Source of the DNA: an uncultured Dialister sp.
GTDB taxonomy: Bacteria > Bacillota > Negativicutes > Veillonellales > Dialisteraceae
DNA length: 37,357 nucleotides
Assembly: GCA_900543455.1 (NCBI GenBank)
Contig: UQRR01000010.1
Location: forward strand, 1 to 37,357
Reading direction: 5' to 3'
Numbering within the stretch: the first letter of the stretch is position 1; each line of letters starts with the position of its first letter. The position numbers and the translations under genes are program-made. Shown in pieces: positions 23,289 to 31,758 of the stretch. Under the pieces are notes generated by a model that ran no database searches, was not told the DNA's origin, and saw only the letters and a program-made list of their open reading frames with translations.

Positions 23289-25906
23289 GACCTTTGAAGC
23301 TGACGATGCGTGCCTTCGGCCCCTATGCGGGGGAAGTGACGATCGATTTCGAAAAGCTGGATGGGCGGCATCTTTTCCTCATCTGCGGGCCGACTGGGGC
23401 GGGCAAGACCACGATCCTCGATGCCATGTGCTATGCGCTCTATGGGAAGACGTCAGGCGATCGGAGCGGCGCGCGCATGCGAAGCGACTATGCGGGGACG
23501 GACCAGAAGACGGAAGTCATTTTTGATTTCATGATCGGCGAGAAGACGTATCGTGCCTGCCGCTCGCCTGAGCAGTTCATCGATAAGAAGCGCGGCACGG
23601 GACAGACGAAGACGGCGATGCAGGCCTCGCTCTCGGAATTGGTCGACGGGAAGGAAATGTCGACGCTTCGCACGAATATCGAGGCGGCGGCAGGGAAACT
23701 GATCGGGCTCAATGCGAACCAGTTCTGTCAGGTCATCCTTCTGCCGCAAGGGGATTTCCGAAAGCTCCTCGTCGCAAAAGCCGAAGAGCGTGAGGGCATC
23801 CTGAAGCAGCTTTTCAAGACGCAGCGATTTTCGGATTTCCAGTACGAGCTGAAGGGGCGTGCTGATGCGCTGTACCGGAAGAAAAAGGAGCAAGAAACGG
23901 TGCTCGTGACCACATACCATGCGGTCGGCGCACAGGATGCGGCGGAGCTTGCCTACCTTGCCGCGGAGACGGAGCAGCAGCTCGCGGACGCGAAGAAGGT
24001 ACACGCGGAAACGGAAAGCGCGATGCAGGATTTTCGCAAGGTGTACAGCGAGGCCGCGCAGTTGAATTCCCATTTTCAGGCACTGGACAAGGCAGAAAAG
24101 CAGCAGGCGTCACTTCTGAAGAAGGCTGAGGAAATCGAGCATAAAAAGCAGGATCTGGTCCGCATCCGCCGGGCGAAGGAGCTTGCGGCGTATTTTGATA
24201 TGCTTGACAACATCATGGCAGAAGGAAAGGCGGCAAAGTCCGCGAGGGATACCGCCGAGGCAGAGCGAAATCGCTATGCGAAAGAAAAGGAGCAGCTGCT
24301 TGCCTTTGAAATGAAGCTCGAAGGCCAGCGCGCGGAGATGGAAAGGGCGAAGACAACCATCACGCAGTTGAAGGGCTGGGAGCCGAAGGCGAAGGAGTAC
24401 GGCGCGGCGCGGCGCAATGTGGAGCGCTACACGCAGAAATACAAGGAAGCGGAAACGGAGCTTGCCGGATTGCAGGAGACGGAGAAGAAATGCCGCGCGG
24501 CGGCACAAGCCTCGCGCGAAGCAGCCGAAGACGTCCGGCGGCGCTACATCTTCGGGCAGGCGGCCATTCTGGCGAGCCAGCTCGAAGAGGGCGCACCCTG
24601 TCCGGTCTGCGGCAGCGTGCATCATCCGCATCCAGCGGTTTCGAAGGAAAAATTGCCGACGGAAACCGAATTGAAAAAGGCACAGAAAGCAGCGGAAACG
24701 GCGGCGAAAGACTACGAGAATGCCAGAAATCTGGCGGGCACTTATGCGGCGGGGGCATACGTCAGCGCCATCACCGAGATGGGGAATGCCCAGGCGAAAC
24801 TCGCAAGCCTCTCCGATCTGCCGGAAGCCTACCGCAGTCCCATTTTCCTTCGAAACGAAGTGAAGCGGCTCTTTGCGGCCGTGACGGCATGGGAAGAAGC
24901 CCTGAAAGCGCTGCAGGAGAAAAAAGAGCCGCTCCTTTCCGCATTGGGCGGCGCGGAGGCAAATTTCCAGAACGCCACGACCAGGCGAGAAAAGCTGGCA
25001 GCCGACTATAAAGCGCAGTCGGATGCGCTGGATGAAAAAGCCAGGGGAGCCGGCTTTGCGGACCGCAATGACTGCAAGGTCTGGTATGCTCGCGTCAAAG
25101 AAGCAGAGCGGATGGAGAAATCGATTTCCGACTACGAAACCGAGCTGAAAGCGACGGAGAAAACCATCGCGGATGAGCGTCTCGTAATAGGCGACGCGAA
25201 ATGCCCCGACATGGCCGCGCTCGTTCAGGAAGATAACCAGCTGCAGCACCGTCTCACTACGTCGGCGGGACAGAGCCGCTCGCTTGCTGACCAGCTGAAG
25301 AATCTGCAGAAAGTCGCGAAGGACACCGAAGTCATGGCGCAGGTGCTTGACGCGCTCTCGGAAGAACTGTCTCTTGCGCAGGGGCTCTATGACCTCACCC
25401 GCGGCAGCCGCACGAAGATCACACTCGAGCGCTATGTCTTGGGCGTTCTCTTAGACGAGGTCGCGGAGGCGGCCAATCACCGTCTCCTTGAGATGAGCCA
25501 TCGCCGCTACTCGCTTCATCGCATGAAGGAGACAGGCGCAGCGAATAAGGGCGGTCTCTCTCTTGAGGTCTCTGACAGCTACACCGGCCGTTCGCGTCCG
25601 GCGAATACCCTCTCCGGCGGAGAGACCTTCCTCGCCTCCCTCTCACTCGCCCTCGGGCTTGCCGATGTCGTGCAGGCAAGGCAGGGCGGCGTACACCTCG
25701 ATACCATGTTCATCGACGAAGGCTTTGGCACGCTGGATCCGGAAGCACTGAACAGCGCGATGAATACGCTGATCGATCTGCAGAGCACCGGCCGTCTCGT
25801 CGGCATCATTTCCCATGTGCCTGAACTCGAGGAGCGCATCGACGCCCGCCTCAAAGTCAGTCCGGCGGAGAAGGGAAGCCGCGCGGAGTTTGAGATCGTG
25901 GAGTAA
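23285..25906 (+). CDS. sbcC: Nuclease SbcCD subunit C (SMC-like ATPase)
   Basis: The protein has 873 residues, somewhat shorter than the roughly 1,050 of E. coli because of shorter coiled coils. Walker A GPTGAGKTT (35-43); Q-loop region NQFCQVILLPQGDF; a coiled coil from about 180 to 435; zinc-hook CPVCGS (Cys439, Cys442); a second coiled coil (about 455-720); ABC signature TLSGGETFLASLSLALG (about 775-791); and Walker B DTMFIDEGFGTLD (about 803-815). It is the partner of SbcD in palindrome and hairpin cleavage. No terminator follows; a reverse cassette begins about 6 nt after the stop. Confidence 0.93.
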   Translation: MRPLKLTMRAFGPYAGEVTIDFEKLDGRHLFLICGPTGAGKTTILDAMCYALYGKTSGDRSGARMRSDYAGTDQKTEVIFDFMIGEKTYRACRSPEQFIDKKRGTGQTKTAMQASLSELVDGKEMSTLRTNIEAAAGKLIGLNANQFCQVILLPQGDFRKLLVAKAEEREGILKQLFKTQRFSDFQYELKGRADALYRKKKEQETVLVTTYHAVGAQDAAELAYLAAETEQQLADAKKVHAETESAMQDFRKVYSEAAQLNSHFQALDKAEKQQASLLKKAEEIEHKKQDLVRIRRAKELAAYFDMLDNIMAEGKAAKSARDTAEAERNRYAKEKEQLLAFEMKLEGQRAEMERAKTTITQLKGWEPKAKEYGAARRNVERYTQKYKEAETELAGLQETEKKCRAAAQASREAAEDVRRRYIFGQAAILASQLEEGAPCPVCGSVHHPHPAVSKEKLPTETELKKAQKAAETAAKDYENARNLAGTYAAGAYVSAITEMGNAQAKLASLSDLPEAYRSPIFLRNEVKRLFAAVTAWEEALKALQEKKEPLLSALGGAEANFQNATTRREKLAADYKAQSDALDEKARGAGFADRNDCKVWYARVKEAERMEKSISDYETELKATEKTIADERLVIGDAKCPDMAALVQEDNQLQHRLTTSAGQSRSLADQLKNLQKVAKDTEVMAQVLDALSEELSLAQGLYDLTRGSRTKITLERYVLGVLLDEVAEAANHRLLEMSHRRYSLHRMKETGAANKGGLSLEVSDSYTGRSRPANTLSGGETFLASLSLALGLADVVQARQGGVHLDTMFIDEGFGTLDPEALNSAMNTLIDLQSTGRLVGIISHVPELEERIDARLKVSPAEKGSRAEFEIVE

Positions 25907-25911
25907 AAATG

Positions 25912-26230
25912 GGTTCAAGGTTAGCCCCTTGGGCGTGCTGCCCCTTGATTGTGAATGAAAGCACTGCTCGAATGAGAAATTAGAAATGAGAAATGCGAAA
26001 TGGTGGTGCGGCGCATAAAAATATGGAAGCGCCGCAGAGGTTTGAAACTAGCGGGTTTCTCGTATCGCAAACCTAATCCCTAGCCACTAATCCCTAGCTA
26101 CCAGTCACCAGTCACCAGTAACTAGTCACTAGTTACTAGTTACTCCTAATCTAATCCCTGCTTTCAAACTTGTGGTGCGGCGCATAAAATAATAGGAGCG
26201 CCGCGGAATTTTTACATAGCCGTATTCCCG
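25912..26230 (-). repeat. Reverse intergenic cassette, plus a second partial copy
   Basis: Reverse F/E (GGTTCAAGGTTAGCCC, 25913-25970), D (GAGAAAT/TAGAAAT), the C hairpin (about 26007-26038), then A (26070-26150: CTAATCC, CAGTCAC, TAGTTAC units) and a further C hairpin (about 26174-26205). It mirrors the forward cassettes exactly. A non-gene stretch with no other feature lies at 26231-26313. Confidence 0.85.
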
Positions 26231-26313
26231 TATCGTCAGCTTTCCTCTTTGAGGAAGGTGGCGCGCAGCATCACAAAATTCGCGAAGCGGATTTTATTTG
26301 GGCTATCACGTGC

Positions 26314-26355
26314 CATAAGAAAAGCGGTTCGCAAACGCGAACCGCTTTTCTTATG
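26314..26355 (-). terminator. Strong terminator of the relE/dinJ-type operon
   Basis: A 19-bp perfect stem (26314-26332 with 26337-26355) around a 4-nt loop, containing A-tracts and T-tracts in its arms. It overlaps the end of the toxin gene on the minus strand and could act in both directions. Confidence 0.8.
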
Positions 26356-26686
26356 TGTTATTTTTTTTCGCAATGATTTTGGGAATATTTCTACCGCCAT
26401 ACATAATGCGTACAATATTTATTGTGCAAGTGTTTTCTTCATATTGGTAAAAAATGATATAGTGGTCGATTGGAAGCTGGCGGATTCCTTCTGCTTTCCC
26501 CGGTTCCCAGGTAACGAGCGGGTGCTTTTGTGGAAAGAAACAGAGGTTCCGAATGCCCTCTCTGATTCGGAAAATTTGATTTTTAGCAGCAATGGGGGCA
26601 CAGAGCTCTTCCTCGATGTATCGATAGATAGAAATCAAATCTGTTATTGCTTCATCAGAATAGAATAAATGGAACTCTGCTTTCAT
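26351..26686 (-). CDS. RelE/ParE-family toxin
   Basis: The protein has 111 residues. It is a type II toxin fold: DEAITDLISIYRYIEEEL helix (about 11-28), RIREGIRNLCFFPQKHPLV (about 41-59) and a C-terminal strand TINIVRIMYGGRN typical of the ParE/RelE barrel. RelE toxins cleave mRNA on the ribosome; ParE toxins inhibit gyrase; the sequence does not decide between them. Its ATG overlaps the antitoxin stop (ATGA), and the antitoxin gene comes first, as is usual. It is A/T-richer than the surrounding genes. The stop lies inside the arm of the terminator hairpin. Confidence 0.82.
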   Translation of the reverse strand: MKAEFHLFYSDEAITDLISIYRYIEEELCAPIAAKNQIFRIREGIRNLCFFPQKHPLVTWEPGKAEGIRQLPIDHYIIFYQYEENTCTINIVRIMYGGRNIPKIIAKKNNT

Positions 26687-26988
26687 ATACCGAGCTCCTT
26701 GGAAAGAATGCGGTCGACTCCCTTATCTGTATATTTACGACCTTCTTTTATGGAGCGTAGCCCTTTAGCGAGTTCTGCATTTAGTTCTTCCTGCGATAAT
26801 GCACCTAGAGATAATGGCGCTCTATATTTTAACTTTAAGTCAAAAGGTATGCCATTCTGTTGTACTACCTGGGTGTAAAACATTTGGATAGCACTGGAAG
26901 GCGAAATGCCCAACTGCGCCAGAATCGCTTCCGCATTTGTCTTCAACTGCTGATCAATGCGTGCGTAAACTACATTTGAATTAGCCAT
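26683..26988 (-). CDS. RelB/DinJ-family antitoxin
   Basis: The protein has 101 residues. The start at 26988 is preferred, with an AAAGGTGG ribosome site upstream; the GTG at 27000 lies inside that site. The N-terminal ribbon-helix-helix segment NVVYARIDQQLKTNAEAIL (about 5-23), then GISPSSAIQMFYTQVVQQNGIPF (about 27-49), is characteristic of DinJ/RelB. The C-terminal half is charged and would wrap the toxin. It probably represses its own promoter at 27015-27043. Confidence 0.85.
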   Translation of the reverse strand: MANSNVVYARIDQQLKTNAEAILAQLGISPSSAIQMFYTQVVQQNGIPFDLKLKYRAPLSLGALSQEELNAELAKGLRSIKEGRKYTDKGVDRILSKELGI

Positions 26989-27014
26989 GAAAAACACCAC
27001 CTTTCACCATTTGC

Positions 27015-27043
27015 ATTATATAGAATATTGCAAGCAAACGCAA
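27015..27043 (-). promoter_or_regulatory. Promoter of the toxin-antitoxin operon
   Basis: On the minus strand TTGCGT (27043-27038), 17-nt spacer, TATAAT (27020-27015). Repeated TTGC words (GCTTGCG, GCTTGCAA) in the -35/spacer region are likely antitoxin-binding sites. Confidence 0.75.
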
Positions 27044-27047
27044 GCAT

Positions 27048-27210
27048 TAAGGAAACGCTGATTCAATCGCAGAGTCAGCTTTTACAAGAAATTTTATACA
27101 TAGCTTCGTCATAACCCTCCTTAAATAGCTCGCTATTCGCGCCCCCTATTCCTCGCTATGCATAAAAATCAAGAGTAAAATCAGACAACGATTTAATCAG
27201 TGTTTCCTTA
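27048..27210. repeat. MITE-like element G, full copy
   Basis: 163 bp bounded by 22-nt inverted ends (20 of 22 match): left TAAGGAAACGCTGATTCAAT, right ATTTAATCAGTGTTTCCTTA. It lies directly upstream of the toxin-antitoxin promoter and shows no long open frame. Copies or derivatives are at 11001-11082 and 30494-30540. Confidence 0.75.
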
Positions 27211-27214
27211 GTTA

Positions 27215-27258
27215 CCCTAGTCACTAGTCACTAGTCACCAGTCACTTCTAATCCCTGG
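27215..27258 (-). repeat. Module A, reverse orientation
   Basis: CTAGTCA, CTAGTCA, CCAGTCA heptamers followed by CTAATCC, without other modules. Confidence 0.8.
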
Positions 27259-27265
27259 CCAACCC

Positions 27266-27300
27266 AAAAAGCAGGAACGAAAAAACGTTCCTGCTTTTCT
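27266..27300 (+). terminator. Hairpin with T-run before the next promoter
   Basis: AAAAGCAGGAACG / CGTTCCTGCTTTT (13 bp) with an A-loop and T-rich tail. No + strand gene lies directly upstream, so it may insulate the following promoter from readthrough out of sbcC, or be a relic of a displaced gene. Confidence 0.7.
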
Positions 27301-27328
27301 TGACGATCAAACACTCATTTGCTATACT
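27300..27328 (+). promoter_or_regulatory. Promoter of the possible ComK-like gene
   Basis: TTGACG (27300-27305), 17-nt spacer, extended -10 TGCTATACT (27320-27328). It is one of the best consensus promoters in the window. Confidence 0.8.
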
Positions 27329-27389
27329 TACGTTCAGAGAACAATATTTCTGAGAGAAGAGACGTTCGTGCTGAAAGAGAGGAAGCAGC

Positions 27390-27890
27390 ATGTGCAATAT
27401 TGGAATGAGAGCGCTGGTGCCGGTGAAGCGCGGCGGCGTGGATGATACGTTGGCGATTCGGAATGACTGGGGACTGATCCACATGCCCTGCCCTGTCGAG
27501 ACGGCGATGGGACGGCTGTCACGCTCCTATGGCGAGTGCATGAGGACGCAGAGAAGGCTCTTCGGAAAACGGCGTGGGACGGCGGTGAAATTCGGCGATG
27601 ATGCGGACAGCCTTTTCGTCCAGCTAAAGCTTTCGGGAGAGGCGCCAGGACTTGGCTATGTGCATCTCGGCTCTTTCCATGACATCTTCGTGGACTTGGA
27701 CGGGAAATGCACGATTCGCTTTGATACGGAGCACTCCCTCCACACCTACTGGAACATCCAGACCGTAGAGAAGCATATCGCAAAGCTCACGCCCTTCATA
27801 GACGAGCCCGTCTCGCTCCTGATCACCCATCCGAAGCGGATGGAAATGGAAAGGCTCGCAGAGCTTCGGAAACGGATGATGGCGCTGTGA
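27390..27890 (+). CDS. Protein of unknown function, possible ComK-like
   Basis: The protein has 166 residues. AGAGGAAG (27377-27384) precedes the ATG. I do not recognise it with confidence. The region CMRTQRRLFGKRRGTAVKFG (about 50-69), then a GYVHLGSFHDI segment (about 89-99) and FDTEHSLHTYWNIQTVEK, follows the spacing of the competence regulator ComK (a basic FG..Y.GRK.GT segment, a W/Y-I-x-V-H strand, an S-x5-Q/T helix). That would make it a DNA-binding regulator. The similarity is weak and the usual cysteines are absent. There is no signal peptide or membrane segment. It has its own promoter and terminator. Confidence 0.6.
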   Translation: MCNIGMRALVPVKRGGVDDTLAIRNDWGLIHMPCPVETAMGRLSRSYGECMRTQRRLFGKRRGTAVKFGDDADSLFVQLKLSGEAPGLGYVHLGSFHDIFVDLDGKCTIRFDTEHSLHTYWNIQTVEKHIAKLTPFIDEPVSLLITHPKRMEMERLAELRKRMMAL

Positions 27891-27915
27891 GTGATATTTC
27901 ATCCCGATCAGGTCA

Positions 27916-27966
27916 AAAAAAGAGATGGAAGCGGATGCAAATGCATTCGGCTCCATCTCTTTTTCG
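27916..27966. terminator. Bidirectional terminator between convergent genes
   Basis: AAAAAGAGATGGA / TCCATCTCTTTTT with an inner AGC...GCT and GCAAATGC extension. It has A- and T-tracts on both sides, serving the + gene at 27390 and nadE on the minus strand. Confidence 0.9.
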
Positions 27967-28002
27967 TTTGTGATTTTCGGATAAGGAAAAGATTTCCGTT
28001 TC

Positions 28003-29871
28003 CTACACTCCGAGCTTCTTTTTCAGCGCGAGATACGCATCCGTATAGTACGGCGTGACTTGGGACTCTCTGAGGTCGTAGCCGTAGGGGCGCCGGCTCA
28101 TGGCGAGGATCGGCGGGGTCTGGATGCGCTTGGCGACGGAGAAGCCGGAGAAGAGATTCCACCAGCGTTCAAGGTCTTCGGTGAAGGCTTTGGCGGTCGG
28201 GAAGAGGTCTTGCACGCGGACATGGCATCCGATATGCGTCTCGAGACTTCCCTCTGCGTACCATGTGAGAAGGTCTTCCGGACAGGGGCGCTGCCATGGC
28301 TCGACGAAGCTCTTGAGAAGGTAGTCATGGTACTCATAGATGAGTGGATCGCCCATGCCTTTGGTGACGTCCTGCTTTTCGGAAAGCTCGGCGGAGGGCT
28401 TCACGGTGAAGATGCCTTCCGGGATGACGGGGCTCTCGTACCAGTTGTTCAAAAGGCGGCCCAAGTGGTAGATCTGGTATTTCCAAAGGTCAGCAGTCGC
28501 GGCAAAGGCACCGGCGAGATCGCCGTAAAGTGTGCCGTAGCCGACGGTCGTTTCTGTTTTATTGGCGTTGCAGGTGAAGATGCCGCCGAAGGCAGCGGAG
28601 AGGGCGGAAAGGATCCGGCTGCTCCGGTCGCGCGCCTGCATGTTTTCTTTCATGAAGCTCGTGAGATGGATTTCATGTCCTGCAGAAATCGGAAGGCCTT
28701 CCAGTGTTTTTGCCGTCTCATCGATGAATTGCCCGATGGGGATGGTGAGGTAGGGCGAGCCGAGACGCGTCGCGAGGTCTTTGGCGAGCCCCTTCGTCAT
28801 TTCTGAATTGTAGCGCGTCGGCGTATTCACGAGGAGCAGGTGGTCTGCGGGAAGGACGGAGCGGTAGAGCGCGGCATTCACCGCAGAGTCGATGCCGCCG
28901 GAGACGCCGATCACGACTTTGGAGACGCCGATGGCGGAGAGAAATTTTCTGACGCCGTAGCGCATGGCGAAAAGGAGCAGGTCTCCCTGCCATGGCGGCA
29001 TGGGGGAGGCGGGAAGGAGCGTACCGGTAGATGTCTCGAAATGAAATGTGCTGCGGGCCTCTTCAAAGGGAGCGGCTTCGGCGAGAAGCCTGCCGTCCTT
29101 TCCATACGCGGCGGTCATGCCATCGAAGGTATAGCAGGTCTTGCCATTGTTCTCCAGCCCCCGTCGGTTCACATAGAGCATCGGGATATGGAGACGGGAG
29201 AGCTTGGCGGAGAGCATGCGGTGGCGTTTTTCATTTTTGGAAAGCGTGAAGGGGGAGGCGGACAGATTCAGGAAAAGATCGCTGCCCTTGGCGGAAAGGA
29301 CATCCATGGGCGAGAAGCTGTAATTTTCATCCCAGCTGTCTTCGCAGAGGAGAAGCGAGAGGCGGAGCATTTCGCCGCGGAGGGAAATCACAAAGGGCGC
29401 GAGCGCTTCTTCGGGGGTCGAGCCTTCTTCTCGCGCGAGGGCGAGAAGAGAGGTGAAATAGCGGCGGTCATCAAAGCAGCGGTAATTGGGCAGCAGCGCT
29501 TTCACCGCATAGGGACGATGCAGTCCTTCCGGAGAGAGGAATGCGCCGTCTTTCGCGAGAAAAGCAGCGTTGTATTTGCGGGGGCGGCCGTCGTCATTCG
29601 TCTTTGTCCAGTCGATGGCGACATTCCCCCATGCGATCGCGAGGCCTTGCGCCGCTTCGCGGAGACGGTCATTGTATCGCTCCGCCTCGCGCAGGAAGGC
29701 ATTCTGGTCCCACAGGTCGCCGATGAGGTAACCGGTGAGGCACATTTCAGGGAGAACAAGAAGGTCAGCGCCTTCGCCTTTGGCGAGTACGATTTCTTTT
29801 TCGATGAGCGCCCAGTTGGCGCGGATATTCCCAGGCTGGATGTCGAGCTGGGCGGTGCGGATAGTGAGCAT
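28003..29871 (-). CDS. nadE: Glutamine-dependent NAD+ synthetase
   Basis: The protein has 622 residues. The start at 29871 begins the conserved LTIRTAQLDIQPGNI; a longer frame to 29943 only translates repeat module A. It makes NAD+ from deamido-NAD+, using glutamine nitrogen. The N-terminal nitrilase-like glutaminase has the Glu/Lys/Cys triad (Glu42 in LVLPEMCLTGY, Lys in HRPYAVKALLP, Cys about 175 in LLLCEDSWD). The C-terminal synthetase has the PP-loop GVSGGIDSAVNAAL (about 320-333) and YGTLYGDLAG. The ribosome site is weak (AAAGAAG). Its upstream region is a repeat cassette, so its promoter is unclear. It converges with the gene at 27390. Confidence 0.93.
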   Translation of the reverse strand: MLTIRTAQLDIQPGNIRANWALIEKEIVLAKGEGADLLVLPEMCLTGYLIGDLWDQNAFLREAERYNDRLREAAQGLAIAWGNVAIDWTKTNDDGRPRKYNAAFLAKDGAFLSPEGLHRPYAVKALLPNYRCFDDRRYFTSLLALAREEGSTPEEALAPFVISLRGEMLRLSLLLCEDSWDENYSFSPMDVLSAKGSDLFLNLSASPFTLSKNEKRHRMLSAKLSRLHIPMLYVNRRGLENNGKTCYTFDGMTAAYGKDGRLLAEAAPFEEARSTFHFETSTGTLLPASPMPPWQGDLLLFAMRYGVRKFLSAIGVSKVVIGVSGGIDSAVNAALYRSVLPADHLLLVNTPTRYNSEMTKGLAKDLATRLGSPYLTIPIGQFIDETAKTLEGLPISAGHEIHLTSFMKENMQARDRSSRILSALSAAFGGIFTCNANKTETTVGYGTLYGDLAGAFAATADLWKYQIYHLGRLLNNWYESPVIPEGIFTVKPSAELSEKQDVTKGMGDPLIYEYHDYLLKSFVEPWQRPCPEDLLTWYAEGSLETHIGCHVRVQDLFPTAKAFTEDLERWWNLFSGFSVAKRIQTPPILAMSRRPYGYDLRESQVTPYYTDAYLALKKKLGV

Positions 29872-29894
29872 GGTTGGGCTTCTTTCGTTGGAAA

Positions 29895-30345
29895 TAGGGA
29901 TTAGGAGTGACTGGCGGCTAGGGACTGGTATTGTGTTTCGCATCTAACTGAATATTAGTTAACAAAACAGTAAACGTTCTGACTCAAAGTGAGGAGTGAG
30001 GAATTAGGAGTGAGGAGTGGCGGAAGGGGCGCACAAATGATAAAGCGCCCCAATGCCCCCTCATTATAAAAACTCTATGGCGCTTTTAATTTTTTATGCG
30101 CCGCACAAAAAGTTTGAAAGCAGGGATTAGTAGTTAGGGATTAGGGATTGGGGATTGGGAGTGACTAGTGACTAGTGACTTGAATACCGCCTTCGGGCAT
30201 CGCCCTATTTATACTTCGCGGCGCTTCTGATTTTTACGCGCCGCACCACCATTCCTAATTCCTCATTCTAGCAAAGCTTTCATCCACAATCAGTGGACGA
30301 GCCGCCCCAGGAGCTAACCCTGAACCCGTCAACCTGAACCCTGAA
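29895..30345 (+). repeat. Two partial cassettes upstream of nadE
   Basis: Module A fragments at 29898-29932 abut the nadE start. After a non-repeat stretch (29941-29990) come D-like units (GAGGAGT, GAATTAG), a C hairpin (about 30071-30105), A (30120-30180), C (about 30188-30248), D, E (30268-30318) and F (to 30345). The order is as in the other forward cassettes. No gene is seen between 29944 and 30659. Confidence 0.8.
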
Positions 30346-30410
30346 CCTGTTTTTCTTCCATTTTACAAAAGCATTTCCCTATTGTAAATGCACAGCGGCG
30401 AGATTTGTTA

Positions 30411-30416
30411 TATAAT
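30411..30416 (+). promoter_or_regulatory. Possible -10 for the radical SAM gene
   Basis: TATAAT (30411-30416), preceded by a poor -35 (ATGCAC, 30388-30393). It would leave a leader of about 240 nt containing module H and a mini element G. Confidence 0.4.
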
Positions 30417-30441
30417 GACTGTAATATGCAGCGAACCGTCC

Positions 30442-30480
30442 TATCCCCTTCCTTGGGAAGGGGGATGCCCGAAGGGCAGG
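30442..30480 (+). repeat. Module H
   Basis: CCCCTTCCTTGGGAAGGGGG followed by ATGCCCGAAGGGCAGG is two small hairpins in a row. The same arrangement is at 4320-4358. Confidence 0.7.
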
Positions 30481-30493
30481 GGGGCGCCGAGCT

Positions 30494-30540
30494 GGGGAAA
30501 CGCTGATTCAATCGGACAACGATGGAATCAGTATCTCCCT
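30494..30540. repeat. Internal-deletion derivative of MITE-like element G
   Basis: 47 bp: the left end (GGAAACGCTGATTCAATCG), then GACAACGAT, then the right end (GGAATCAGTATCTCCCT). The two inverted ends of element G are joined with most of the middle missing, leaving a near-palindrome. Confidence 0.65.
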
Positions 30541-30659
30541 AGGCGGATTTTTACTTCATGCGGGAGCCAACCCCGACTCGCTTCGCTCGTCAGCCCCTTC
30601 CAAAGGAAGGGGCTAGAGAAATACTGTCGAATTCACTCAACCTATAGAATCTCTTAACT

Positions 30660-31625
30660 ATGGAACATTATCGCAACTATTCTGATTTCTTGAAACAAAA
30701 ATACGGCGAGAAGGTCTACAAGATCCCGATCTCGCTCCCCGTGACCTGTCCGAACCGCGATGGTACGCTGTCAAAAGCGCCCTGCATCTTCTGCGGATCG
30801 ATCGGAGCGGACTATGAGACGAAGGCGGTCGGCATGAAGATCACCCGCCAGCTTGACCGGAGCATCGCGCATGTGGGGCCGAAGTACAAGGCGAAGAAAT
30901 TCATCGCCTATTTCCTGAATTTCACAAATACCTATGCGCCGCCGGATGATTTTCGCCGCTGGATGGAGGAAGCCATGCAGCATCCCGATGTGGTGGGAGT
31001 CGACGTTTCGACGCGTCCGGACTGCATTCACGAGCGCTACCTTGACATACTGAAAGAGCTTTCTGAGCAATATGGCAAGGATGTGACGATCGAGCTGGGG
31101 CTGCAAAGCAGCAATGCCCATACCCTCGAGAAGATCGGCCGCTGCCATGGCGTCGCGGAATACGTCGATGCCTCGCTCCGTATCGGACGCTATGGCTTCG
31201 GACAATGTACGCATGTCATCGCGGATCTTCCGTGGGATGACCGGCTGGACGTCATCGAGACGGCGAAGCTCATCTCCGTCCTTCCCGTGACAGAGGTGAA
31301 GCTGCACTCCTTATATATCGTGAAGGATACAGCGCTCGCGCATATGTATGAAGCCGGCGAGGTCACACTCTCTTCGATGGAGGAATACATGGAGCGCGTC
31401 ATTCTCTTCCTTTCCTACCTCCGTCCTGACATCGTCATCCAGCGCATCGTCGGCCGCGCCTCTGGCGGGAATACGCTCACCGTCAATGGCGGCTCCCCGT
31501 GGTGGGACGTCAAGAAAAGGATCGACGCCCTGATGGAAGAGCGCGGCATCCTGCAAGGCGTTCGCTGCGACTATATCGACGGAAAGGCCGTGCGAAAATT
31601 TGTGCAATTAGAAATTAGAAATTAG
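30660..31625 (+). CDS. TIGR01212 (YhcC/YtqA) family radical SAM protein
   Basis: The protein has 321 residues. The radical SAM cluster motif is TCPNRDGTLSKAPCIFCGS with Cys30, Cys42 and Cys45, the spacing typical of the YhcC/YtqA family, which differs from the classic CxxxCxxC. An Elp3-like TIM-barrel follows (EYVDASLRIGRYGFGQCTHV, DLPWDDR, VKLHSLYIVKDTALAHMYEAG). The biochemical role of the family is not settled. The ATG at 30660 has no clear Shine-Dalgarno sequence, so the start is less certain, but the conserved N-terminus (YSDFLKQKYGEKVYKIP) supports it. The last residues and the TAG stop (31623-31625) lie in ATTAGAA repeat units. Confidence 0.87.
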   Translation: MEHYRNYSDFLKQKYGEKVYKIPISLPVTCPNRDGTLSKAPCIFCGSIGADYETKAVGMKITRQLDRSIAHVGPKYKAKKFIAYFLNFTNTYAPPDDFRRWMEEAMQHPDVVGVDVSTRPDCIHERYLDILKELSEQYGKDVTIELGLQSSNAHTLEKIGRCHGVAEYVDASLRIGRYGFGQCTHVIADLPWDDRLDVIETAKLISVLPVTEVKLHSLYIVKDTALAHMYEAGEVTLSSMEEYMERVILFLSYLRPDIVIQRIVGRASGGNTLTVNGGSPWWDVKKRIDALMEERGILQGVRCDYIDGKAVRKFVQLEIRN

Positions 31626-31675
31626 AAATGAGAAATGAGAAATGAAGGGGCGGCGCAAAAAAATATAAAGCGCCG
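31605..31675 (-). repeat. Short reverse D-C remnant
   Basis: ATTAGAA and ATGAGAA heptamers (31606-31643), then a C hairpin (GGCGGCGC / GCGCCGC, about 31647-31675). The repeat begins inside the preceding reading frame. Confidence 0.8.
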
Positions 31676-31714
31676 CAAATGATTATCTGGATACATTCGG
31701 CGCATTATGATTAT

Positions 31715-31743
31715 TTGCGTTGTACCACCCGTCATCATATACA
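31715..31743 (+). promoter_or_regulatory. Promoter of phoH
   Basis: TTGCGT (31715-31720), 17-nt spacer, TATACA (31738-31743). The predicted start of transcription leaves only a very short leader before the ribosome site AAAGGA (31747-31752). Confidence 0.6.
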
Positions 31744-31758
31744 AATGAAAGGATCTTC

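Noticed and set aside
27047..27112. 21-codon minus-strand frame inside MITE-like element G with a perfect AAGGAGGG ribosome site
   Set aside because: The aligned half copy at 11001-11082 has a stop (ATGATGTAG) at the third codon, so the peptide is not conserved between copies.
28840..29904. Plus-strand open frame of 354 codons opposite nadE
   Set aside because: It is a shadow of NAD synthetase, which carries all its active-site motifs on the minus strand.
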